Origin: Bittarella massiliensis (ex Durand et al. 2017)
GTDB lineage: Bacteria; Bacillota; Clostridia; Oscillospirales; Ruminococcaceae
DNA: 64,000 bases
Assembly: GCF_017566145.1 (NCBI RefSeq)
Contig: NZ_JABFCL010000007.1
Span: 1 to 64,000 of the forward strand
Reading direction: 5' to 3'
Below are positions 58,092 to 64,000 of this stretch, piece by piece; the first letter of the stretch is position 1, and each line of letters starts with the position of its first letter. The translations under genes were made by a program, and so were the position numbers. The notes under the pieces are model-generated. The model did not search any database and was not told where the DNA came from. It worked only from the letters and a program-made list of their open reading frames with translations.

Positions 58092-58466
58092 TTAGCCGCG
58101 GTCGGCTTTGGCGCGCTGCAACAGGGCGATGACGTCGTCCACACTGATCTGCAGCTTTTCGGCCTCTTTGAGCAGGGCGCTCACATAGGTGCCGTAAAAA
58201 TCCTCTCTCCTCTTGGCCAGCAGAATCTCTCTGGCCCCCTCTTTGACAAACATTCCCACGCCTCTTCTCTTGTACAAAATTCCCTGTTCCACAAGGAGGT
58301 TATACCCCTTGGCCACGGTGGCGGGATTGACCTTGTAGCCCACCGATATTTCGGTGGTGGAGGGAATCTGTCCCTCTTCCGGCAACACCCCCAGGACGAT
58401 GTCGTCCTCAATGGAGCGGGTGATCTGCTGATAGATGGGCAGGTCGCTGCCAAAGTCCAGGTGCAT
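58092..58466 (-). CDS. GntR-family regulator, YtrA subfamily
   Basis: A 124-residue regulator with an N-terminal winged HTH (PIYQQITRSIEDDIVLGVL, then STTEISVGYKVNPATVAKGYNLLVEQGI) and a short helical effector domain (about residues 75-124), the size of the YtrA group. It has a near-consensus promoter and a palindromic site just downstream of the -10, so is likely autoregulated. YtrA operons are often induced by cell-wall-active peptides; that is only a family inference. Confidence 0.9.
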   Translation of the reverse strand: MHLDFGSDLPIYQQITRSIEDDIVLGVLPEEGQIPSTTEISVGYKVNPATVAKGYNLLVEQGILYKRRGVGMFVKEGAREILLAKRREDFYGTYVSALLKEAEKLQISVDDVIALLQRAKADRG

Positions 58467-58495
58467 GGCGATCCCTCCCTCTTGTTATTTGGTTC

Positions 58496-58540
58496 ATTAC
58501 TTGTGTAATTGACTATATAACTTTGCGTTCCCCTTGTCAA
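58496..58540 (-). promoter_or_regulatory. Promoter and operator of the GntR/ABC operon
   Basis: On the minus strand TTGACA (58540-58535), 17-bp spacer, TATAGT (58517-58512). ATTAC-N4-GTAAT (58496-58509) lies at the start point and is a likely operator for the YtrA-type repressor. Confidence 0.8.
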
Positions 58541-58577
58541 CGGTTTTCCAAAAATTTTTTGTCGGAGGGCGGTTGGC

Positions 58578-58607
58578 AAAAAAATCCCCCGCCCTGTTGG
58601 GCGGGGG
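58578..58607 (-). terminator. Terminator after the rubredoxin gene
   Basis: CCCCCGCCC/GGGCGGGGG arms (58586-58594 with 58599-58607); on the minus strand a run of seven T follows (58584-58578). Confidence 0.88.
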
Positions 58608-58625
58608 AGAGGGGGACGAGTGGGG

Positions 58626-59261
58626 TTACAGCTTGACGAATTTGTCGGCCCCCTGGTGGCAGATGGGGCAGATAAAGTCGGGGGGGAGGGTCTCCGACTC
58701 GAGGATGTAGCCGCAAACGGTGCAGCGCCAGCCCTTGACGGCGGGCTGTACCGCGGCCTCGCCCTTGTAGGAAGGGGCGTTTTTGGGGGTGCCGCCCTTT
58801 TTCACGGTCTGGTAGTAGGTGTAGGTGAGCACCTCGTCCTGGCTCAAGGTCTCGGCCTCCTCCGCCTCGCCGATGAAGAGGATGTGGGTGCCCAGGTCCA
58901 GCTGGTCGATCACCTTGCAGCTGACAAAGGCGGCGGCGCTCTCGGTCACGTAGGGGATGCCTGCCCTGTCCCGCGCGTGGGGGGTGGCGGCGAACTTGTC
59001 CTCATCGGCGCTGGAGCGAAAGCCAAAGCGGCCGATGAGATCCATGCTGGCCTCTTGCAACAGCGAGATGGCGGCAAACCGCCCCGACTTGGCAATGATC
59101 TGGGTGGTGAAGTTGTCCTTGCTCACCGCCACCGCCACCTTGACGGGCTCAGCCGTTACCTGGGTGAGGGTGTTGACGACGCAGCCGGCCGCCTTCCCTT
59201 CAAACTCGCTGGAGAGGATGTAGAGCCCATAGGTGAGTTTGTAAAATGCTTTTAAGTCCAT
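58626..59261 (-). CDS. hrb: High-molecular-weight rubredoxin (flavin reductase-like domain plus rubredoxin)
   Basis: A 211-residue two-domain redox protein. Residues 1-150 are a flavin reductase-like FMN-binding split barrel (LTYGLYILSSEFEGK, GCVVNTLTQVTAEP, VSKDNFTTQII). Residues about 170-211 are a rubredoxin: WRCTVCGYILE and FICPICHQGADKFVKL hold the four iron-binding cysteines. In acetogens and Clostridia such proteins feed electrons from NADH oxidoreductases to diiron flavoproteins, reducing oxygen or NO. ATG 59261 follows GGAGG. It has a promoter at 59316-59344. Confidence 0.93.
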   Translation of the reverse strand: MDLKAFYKLTYGLYILSSEFEGKAAGCVVNTLTQVTAEPVKVAVAVSKDNFTTQIIAKSGRFAAISLLQEASMDLIGRFGFRSSADEDKFAATPHARDRAGIPYVTESAAAFVSCKVIDQLDLGTHILFIGEAEEAETLSQDEVLTYTYYQTVKKGGTPKNAPSYKGEAAVQPAVKGWRCTVCGYILESETLPPDFICPICHQGADKFVKL

Positions 59262-59289
59262 ACCTGCGCCTCCATTATTTTTTAATAAT

Positions 59290-59344
59290 AGGAATCATTC
59301 CTGTTTCTGGTATTAACTATACTATATTTATCCAAAAAATGCAA
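59290..59344 (-). promoter_or_regulatory. Promoter and palindrome upstream of the rubredoxin gene
   Basis: Minus-strand TTGCAT (59344-59339), 17-bp spacer, TATAGT (59321-59316). AGGAAT-C-ATTCCT (59290-59302) is a perfect palindrome in the leader, close to the ribosome site, and may be an operator. Confidence 0.7.
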
Positions 59345-59437
59345 GGGCTTTTGCAAAAAAGTGGGGGAAAGGGAACCCCCTCTCCTTTCAGGATAGGCCG
59401 ACAGGGGATGATTTATGAGAGAGATAGTTCGATCGCA

Positions 59438-59470
59438 CAAAAAAACCGCCCGGCAGATGGGGGCGGTTTT
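59438..59470 (-). terminator. Terminator of the asnA-oppA-like operon
   Basis: AAAACCGCCC (59442-59451) pairs with GGGCGGTTTT (59461-59470); on the minus strand the T-run continues to 59438. Confidence 0.88.
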
Positions 59471-59477
59471 AAGGGGG

Positions 59478-61082
59478 TTAGCCCTTGCGGGCCTCTTTGA
59501 ATTTGACGTAGCCGAAGAAGGGGTTGTACTCGATGTGCTCGGCCTTTTCCCCCTGCACGAAAAACTGCGCCTGGTAGTAGAGGGGGATGATGCAGCCGGT
59601 ATGGAGGACGACCTCCTCCAGCTGTTTGCAGAGAGCTTCCTTCTCGGCGGTGGAGGTGGCGTTGTTGACCTGCTCCAACAGGCCGTCCACCGCCGGGTCG
59701 GAGAGGCGGGGCAGGTTCCACTCACTGCCGGTGGCAAAATCGCCCAGGTAGGCCTCGACGCTGTTTTGGGTGGAGGTGACCGGCAGCAGGGCGATGTCGA
59801 AGTCGCCGGAGTTCACCAGGGCCTCCACCTCGGAGAGGGGTTGGGCGGCGGCCTGGGTGGGAAAGAAGTTCAGGTCCCGCTGCCAGAGCTGCATCAGTTC
59901 GCCGAGATAGCCCTCACTCCCCTCGGGACAGAGGACGGTGAGGGCGTCGGGGCGCTCTTTCCCCAGGGCGGCCAACCCCTGGGAGAAGAGCTCCTTGGCC
60001 GTCGCCGCGTTGGGGGCCTCGACGACGGTGGTCCCGGCGTACTCCCGAAAAGACTGGCCCATCATGGTGACGCTGGGGGGGACCAGGCCGCCGGCGACCT
60101 TCAGGTAGGCGGGCAGCAGGTCCTTGATGGCGCTGGTGTCGGTGGCCAGCATCAGCCCGCGGCGGACAGATTGGTTTTGCAGCATCCCCCGCTGGGTGTT
60201 GAGCACCAGGCACCAGGTGGTGTTGTCGTAGGTGAGGGCCCGCTCGGCCAGCTTGCCGCCCGGGTGCTCTCGGTACAAAAAGCAGTCGCTCTTGCCGCTC
60301 TCGAATCGGGCCTTGCGCTCGTCATATCCGCCCTCCACCGAGAGCAATACGCTCCCCGCCACCACCGGCGAGTCGGATTTGTAGGTGCTGTTGGCCTTTA
60401 GGAAGAGGTAGTTGGCGTCCTCGTTGTCGATCCAGGTGTCCAGCAGGAAGGGCCCGTTGGAGAGCAGGTCCTTGCTGCTAAGGCCGTAGCCGCCCTTGGT
60501 CCCCTCGAAAAAGGCCTGGTTGCAGGGAAAGGCCGCCGGGGTGGTGAGCAGGTCGGTGAAGAAGGGGTCGCTGTGCCAGAGGTCGATGACCAGGGTGCGC
60601 TCGTCCACCGCCTTGACCCCCAGCCCCTCCAGCGAGCCGGTGCCCTCGTAGTAGGCGCGGCTGCCGGAGATGGAGAAGAAATCCCCCGCATAGGGCGAGC
60701 GGGTGGCCTTGTCGAACAGGCGCTGGAAGGCAAAGGCAAAGTCATAGGCGGTCACCGGGGTGCCGTCGGACCAGGTGGCGTCGGCGCGCAGGGTGAACCG
60801 ATAGCGCTTTTCGCTGTTTTCGGTGGTGTAGGACTCGGCCACCCCGGGCACGATCTCCCCGCTGGCGGTCTTGACCAGCAGCCCCTCGAAAATGTTCCCC
60901 ACCACCGTGAGGGAGGCGCTGTCGCTGGCCAGCTGAGGGTCGAGGTTTTCGGGGTTTTGCCCTAGGTCGTAGACGATCTTTTTCCCCCCGCCCCGGTTGC
61001 CACAGGCTGTCAGCGACAGGCAGAGGGCGGCGGCCAGCAGGGCGGCTGTCCACCGTTGCAGCCCCTTTTTGAGCGCCCTCAC
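59478..61082 (-). CDS. Peptide ABC transporter substrate-binding lipoprotein (OppA/DppA-type)
   Basis: A 534-residue solute-binding protein, family 5. Lipobox LTAC at about residue 24 after a leader with KKGL and a hydrophobic core. NPENLDPQLASDSAS and the VVGNIFEGL strand start domain I. The pattern SDGTPVTAYDFAFAFQRLFD matches the family signature, and SNGPFLLDTWIDNE and FNPFFGYVKF-like C-terminus follow. It starts at GTG 61082, overlapping the asnA stop by 4 nt (GTGA) with no separate ribosome site, so is translated by coupling. No permease or ATPase gene is adjacent; the rest of the transporter is elsewhere. Confidence 0.9.
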   Translation of the reverse strand: MRALKKGLQRWTAALLAAALCLSLTACGNRGGGKKIVYDLGQNPENLDPQLASDSASLTVVGNIFEGLLVKTASGEIVPGVAESYTTENSEKRYRFTLRADATWSDGTPVTAYDFAFAFQRLFDKATRSPYAGDFFSISGSRAYYEGTGSLEGLGVKAVDERTLVIDLWHSDPFFTDLLTTPAAFPCNQAFFEGTKGGYGLSSKDLLSNGPFLLDTWIDNEDANYLFLKANSTYKSDSPVVAGSVLLSVEGGYDERKARFESGKSDCFLYREHPGGKLAERALTYDNTTWCLVLNTQRGMLQNQSVRRGLMLATDTSAIKDLLPAYLKVAGGLVPPSVTMMGQSFREYAGTTVVEAPNAATAKELFSQGLAALGKERPDALTVLCPEGSEGYLGELMQLWQRDLNFFPTQAAAQPLSEVEALVNSGDFDIALLPVTSTQNSVEAYLGDFATGSEWNLPRLSDPAVDGLLEQVNNATSTAEKEALCKQLEEVVLHTGCIIPLYYQAQFFVQGEKAEHIEYNPFFGYVKFKEARKG

Positions 61083-62092
61083 AGCAGGTGGATGCCGTGG
61101 CGCGCGCAGGCGGCCACGTCCTCCTCCGGCCAGACGCTGGCCTGCACCTCGCCGATGTGGGCCTTTTGCAGAAGCAGCATGCAGATGCGGGACTGGCCGA
61201 TCCCCCCGCCGATGGTCAGGGGCAGGGTCTCGTCGATGAGCATCCGGTGGAAGGGGAACTTCACCCGGTCGGTGGCCTTTCGTTCGGCCAGCTGGTAGAG
61301 GAGGGCCTCCCGGTCCACCCGAACGCCCATGGAGGAGATCTCCAGCGCCCGCTCCAGCAGGGGGTACCAGACCAAAATATCCCCGTTGAGGGACCAGTCG
61401 TCGTAGTCGGGGGCGCGGCCGTCGTGGGGTTCGCCCCCCTGCAGCTTGCCGCCGATCTGCTGTAAAAAGACCAGCTTCTTCTCCCGGCAGATCAGGTCTT
61501 CCCGCTCTTTGGGGGTGCGCTGGGGCCAGCGGTCCTCCAGCTCCTGGGTGGTGACAAAGGCGATCTCGCTGGCGATCACCGGCTCCACCTGGGGAAAGGC
61601 CTCGCAGAGTTTCTGCTGGGTGGTGTAGAGGGCGTCCACGATCTGGTTGACCGTCTCCCGGAGGGTGTACTCGTTGCGGGTCTGGCGGGTGATGACCTTC
61701 TCCCAGTCCCACTGGTCGACATAGACCGAGTGCAGGTTGTCCAGCACCTCGTCCCGGCGGATGGCGTTCATGTCGGTGTAGAGGCCGGTATCCGGCCCAA
61801 AACCGTATTTTTTGAGGGCCACCCGTTTCCACTTGGCCAGGGAGTGGACGATCTCCACGTCTGATCCGGCGTCGCGGATGTCGAAGGAGACGGGGCGCTC
61901 CACTCCGTTCAGGTTGTCGTTGAGGCCGCTGTCCTGGGTGACAAAGAGGGGGGCCGAGACCCGGGTCAGGTTGAGGTTTTGCGCCAGTTCCCGCTCGAAG
62001 GTGTCTTTGATCAGTTTGATGGCCACCTGGGTCTCCATCACCGAGAGGGGGGCGCAGTACCCCTCGGGAAAGATGAGGGCTTGTACAGACAT
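61079..62092 (-). CDS. asnA: Aspartate-ammonia ligase (asparagine synthetase A)
   Basis: A 337-residue ammonia-dependent asparagine synthetase with a class II aaRS-like fold. ETQVAIKLIKDTFE, RVSAPLFV, GVERPVSFD, LAKWKRVAL, YTDMNAIRRDE, QWDWEKVI and TIGGGIGQSRICMLLL are its signature blocks. ATG 62092 has AGGAGA at the right distance; ATG 62098 overlaps that site and is less likely. Promoter at 62189-62217. Its coupling to a peptide-binding lipoprotein gene is unusual. Confidence 0.94.
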   Translation of the reverse strand: MSVQALIFPEGYCAPLSVMETQVAIKLIKDTFERELAQNLNLTRVSAPLFVTQDSGLNDNLNGVERPVSFDIRDAGSDVEIVHSLAKWKRVALKKYGFGPDTGLYTDMNAIRRDEVLDNLHSVYVDQWDWEKVITRQTRNEYTLRETVNQIVDALYTTQQKLCEAFPQVEPVIASEIAFVTTQELEDRWPQRTPKEREDLICREKKLVFLQQIGGKLQGGEPHDGRAPDYDDWSLNGDILVWYPLLERALEISSMGVRVDREALLYQLAERKATDRVKFPFHRMLIDETLPLTIGGGIGQSRICMLLLQKAHIGEVQASVWPEEDVAACARHGIHLL

Positions 62093-62188
62093 GGGCATTC
62101 TCCTTTTTATAGGGGCAGAGGGCGCCTTTCTGGCAAACAAGTTGCACAGGAACAGCCCTTGATATTTGTGACATTTATGGATGAAATT

Positions 62189-62217
62189 ATCATACCATCC
62201 CCACCGGTCGATTTCAA
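62189..62217 (-). promoter_or_regulatory. Promoter of asnA
   Basis: Minus-strand TTGAAA (62217-62212), 17-bp spacer, TATGAT (62194-62189). Confidence 0.75.
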
Positions 62218-62257
62218 CCGCAACCGGCGCTCTTTTGCCCTTTTTCGGGGGATTTGG

Positions 62258-62286
62258 TTGCCTTTGGCAGGGGGAAAACGTATAAT
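62258..62286 (+). promoter_or_regulatory. Promoter of murD
   Basis: TTGCCT (62258-62263), 17-bp spacer, TATAAT (62281-62286). It gives a leader of about 135 nt before ATG 62429. Confidence 0.75.
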
Positions 62287-62428
62287 AAAAATATCTGTGG
62301 ACAGCGCGCCGCGGGTCTGGCCCCGCCGGCCGCCGAAAATTGCGCGCAAAAGGGCCGGGGCGGATCGCCCGCGCCGGCGATTGTCGGGCGCCCGGACGGG
62401 CCAGAATCAATGCAGGGGGGATTTGCCG

Positions 62429-63817
62429 ATGAAGAGCAAAGCAGCGCTTTTTTTTGAAGGGATGAAGGGGAAGACCGTCTCCTTCGTGGGGGCGGGGGTC
62501 AGCCATTTTGACTGCATCCGCCTCTTTCGCGAGAAGGGGATTCGGGTGCTGGTGCGCGACCGCGCCGGCCGCGAAAAGATGGGGGAGACCGCCGACCGAT
62601 TAGAGGCCATGGGGGTCTCCCTGATTTTGGGGGAGGGCTATTTGCAGGACATCTGCGAGGACGTCCTCTTTCGCACCCCCGGCATGAAGTTTTACACCCC
62701 CGAACTCACCGAGGCCCGGGCCCGCGGGGTGGTAGTCACCTCTGAGATGGAGGTATTTTTCGCCCTCTGCCCCTGCAGGATCATCGGGGTCACCGGCAGC
62801 GACGGCAAGACCACCAGCACCACCATCCTCTCGGAGTTTTTGAAGGCAGAGGGGAAGACGGTCCACCTGGGGGGGAATATTGGCCGGGCCCTGTTGCCCA
62901 TTGTCGAGGAGATCGGCCCTGAGGACTTCGCGGTGGTGGAACTCTCCAGCTTTCAGCTGATCTCCATGCGCCAGAGCCCGGACATCGCCCTCATTACCAA
63001 TGTGGCCCCCAACCACCTGGATATGCACAAGGACATGGCCGAGTATGTGGACGCCAAGCGCAACCTCTACCTCCATCAGGGCGCTTTTTCCAAGACGGTG
63101 CTCAACTTTCACAACGACATCACCCGCTCCTTCGCCGAGGGGGTGCGGGGGGATCTGTACTGGTTTGACCGCTTTGCCCCGGTGGCGCGGGGGGCCTTTT
63201 TAAACGAAGAGGGCGTGCTCTGCATGGCCGACGGGGCGGGGGTGCACCCCCTCTTTCACAAGTCGGAGATCCGCATCCCCGGGGAGCACAACGTGGAAAA
63301 TTACCTGGGGGCCATCGCCGCTGCCTGGGGCCTTGTCTCCCCCGAGACCATGCGGAAGGTGGCGGCGGCCTTCGGCGGGGTGGAGCACCGCATCGAGTTT
63401 GTGCGGGAGCTGGACGGGGTGCGCTACTACAACGACTCCATCGCCAGCAGCCCCACCCGCTCCATCGCCGGGCTGCGCTCCTTTGACCGGCGGATCATCA
63501 TGATCGCCGGCGGGTACGACAAGAAAATCCCCTATGATCCCCTGGGACCGGTGGTGGCCGAGCGGGTCAAGGTGCTGGTGCTGATGGGCGCCACCGCCGA
63601 GAAGATCGAGGCGGCGGTCACCGGCTGCCCCGCATACGACCCCCAAAAGCTGCAGATCCTCCACGCCGCCGACATGGCGGAGGCGGTGGCCAAGGCGCGG
63701 GCGGCCGCCCAGCCGGGGGACATCGTCAGCCTCAGTCCGGCCTCGGCCAGCTTTGATCTCTACAAAAATTTTGAGGTGCGGGGCAACCACTACAAGGACA
63801 TTGTCAACGCCCTTTAG
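62429..63817 (+). CDS. murD: UDP-N-acetylmuramoylalanine--D-glutamate ligase
   Basis: A 462-residue Mur ligase adding D-Glu to UDP-MurNAc-L-Ala in the cytoplasm. N-terminal UDP-binding domain (KTVSFVGAGVSHFD), ATP loop GVTGSDGKTTST (about residues 121-132), VVELSSFQL, NVAPNHLDMH, and C-terminal ligase domain with DSIASSPTRSIAGL and IAGGYDKKI. ATG 62429 follows GGGGGG. It stands apart from other mur genes in the window. Downstream is an M42-type peptidase gene, 22 nt away. Confidence 0.94.
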   Translation: MKSKAALFFEGMKGKTVSFVGAGVSHFDCIRLFREKGIRVLVRDRAGREKMGETADRLEAMGVSLILGEGYLQDICEDVLFRTPGMKFYTPELTEARARGVVVTSEMEVFFALCPCRIIGVTGSDGKTTSTTILSEFLKAEGKTVHLGGNIGRALLPIVEEIGPEDFAVVELSSFQLISMRQSPDIALITNVAPNHLDMHKDMAEYVDAKRNLYLHQGAFSKTVLNFHNDITRSFAEGVRGDLYWFDRFAPVARGAFLNEEGVLCMADGAGVHPLFHKSEIRIPGEHNVENYLGAIAAAWGLVSPETMRKVAAAFGGVEHRIEFVRELDGVRYYNDSIASSPTRSIAGLRSFDRRIIMIAGGYDKKIPYDPLGPVVAERVKVLVLMGATAEKIEAAVTGCPAYDPQKLQILHAADMAEAVAKARAAAQPGDIVSLSPASASFDLYKNFEVRGNHYKDIVNAL

Positions 63818-63839
63818 GGCGGCGGAAGGGAGCGAGAAG

Positions 63840-64000
63840 ATGGAGACATTTGAACTGCTGAAAGCCCTCTGTGACGCCGACGGCCCCGCCGGGGACGAGG
63901 GGCGGGCCGCCGACTGGGCGGCCCGCTGGCTGGCCGGCTGCTGCGGCCCGGTGGAGCGCACCCCCCTGGGCAGCGTTTGCTGCACCGTCGTTCCCCCCCA
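63840..64000 (+). CDS. M42-family metallopeptidase, N-terminal part only
   Basis: The first 53 codons of a gene that runs off the window. It reads METFELLKALCDADGPAGDE, then GRAADWAARWL and TPLGSVCCTV. This matches the opening of M42 aminopeptidases or endoglucanases (L-x-x-L-C-x-x-x-G-P-S/A-G-x-E), but the catalytic residues are beyond the window. ATG 63840 follows GGAAGGGAGCGAGA. It is probably co-transcribed with murD. Confidence 0.7.
   Translation, partial: METFELLKALCDADGPAGDEGRAADWAARWLAGCCGPVERTPLGSVCCTVVPP

Noticed and set aside
61083..62174. Open frame continuing upstream of the oligopeptide-binding lipoprotein on the minus strand
   Set aside because: It overlaps asnA in another frame and lacks family sequence. 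The lipoprotein signal starts at GTG 61082.
62093..62428. T-box leader before asnA
   Set aside because: The GGTGGNACCGCG-type T-box is not found on the minus strand. The leader after the promoter at 62189-62217 is only about 90 nt.

Overview
The window is a 64 kb chromosomal stretch from a GC-rich Gram-positive anaerobe of the class Clostridia, most likely an Oscillospiraceae-type gut or rumen bacterium. This rests on the S10-spc-alpha gene order with a KOW-domain gene between map and infA, zinc-binding (C+) forms of S14, L36 and S4, frequent GTG/TTG starts after GGAGG-type ribosome sites, a high-molecular-weight rubredoxin and a YtrA-type GntR/ABC operon. No rRNA, tRNA, CRISPR array, transposase or phage gene was seen, so this is largely core chromosome with a few accessory patches.

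Layout. 1-2305: TPP-riboswitch-controlled thiamine salvage (thiM, thiE, a HAD phosphatase). 2614-4732: DUF815-like ATPase plus a BtuF-like lipoprotein. 4750-7253: Crp/Fnr regulator and GNAT enzyme, divergent from an S-adenosylhomocysteinase-like gene with altered catalytic positions. 7264-11302: phosphoglucomutase/phosphomannomutase and a large YfhO-type membrane protein. 11579-13141: YfbR-like nucleotidase, VOC protein, small XRE regulator. 13166-18864: dusB divergent from polA, an arginine-phosphatase-like gene, rimI and tsaD. 18984-22184: three nucleoside hydrolases. 22199-23898: SDR and MarR with a visible operator. 24100-25626: pepD. 25643-28277: aroE, aroK, a methyltransferase and a lipoprotein, on the minus strand. 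28738-30261: acpP and a secreted RCC1-like protein. 30369-46168: the complete S10-spc-alpha ribosomal supercluster (rpsJ to rplQ, with secY, adk, map, infA, rpoA), preceded by a leader that can form two mutually exclusive structures. 46169-51341: an A/T-richer island with a small secreted protein and an ABC cassette of two permeases with large extracytoplasmic domains. 51413-54683: an old-yellow-enzyme relative, DeoR regulator and deoD. 54700-58540: an XRE regulator with a pentad-repeat tail, and a YtrA-like GntR/ABC operon whose last gene carries an in-frame stop. 58578-64000: high-molecular-weight rubredoxin, oligopeptide-binding protein coupled to asnA, murD, and the start of an M42-like peptidase.

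How the genes work together. The window joins translation machinery, nucleoside salvage (three hydrolases and deoD under a DeoR regulator), thiamine salvage from exogenous thiazole and pyrimidine, shikimate and cell-wall steps, and peptide use (pepD, OppA-like lipoprotein, M42). Promoters of the TTGACA-17-TATAAT type are clear in front of many units, and intrinsic terminators separate nearly all of them.

Most worth following up: the secreted-protein/dual-permease ABC cassette (46329-51341), a two-hairpin repeat present twice in divergent intergenic regions (11331-11437 and 28378-28495), the attenuator-like S10 leader, the adenosylhomocysteinase-like enzyme lacking family catalytic residues, and the single-codon TGA interruption at 56191-56193.
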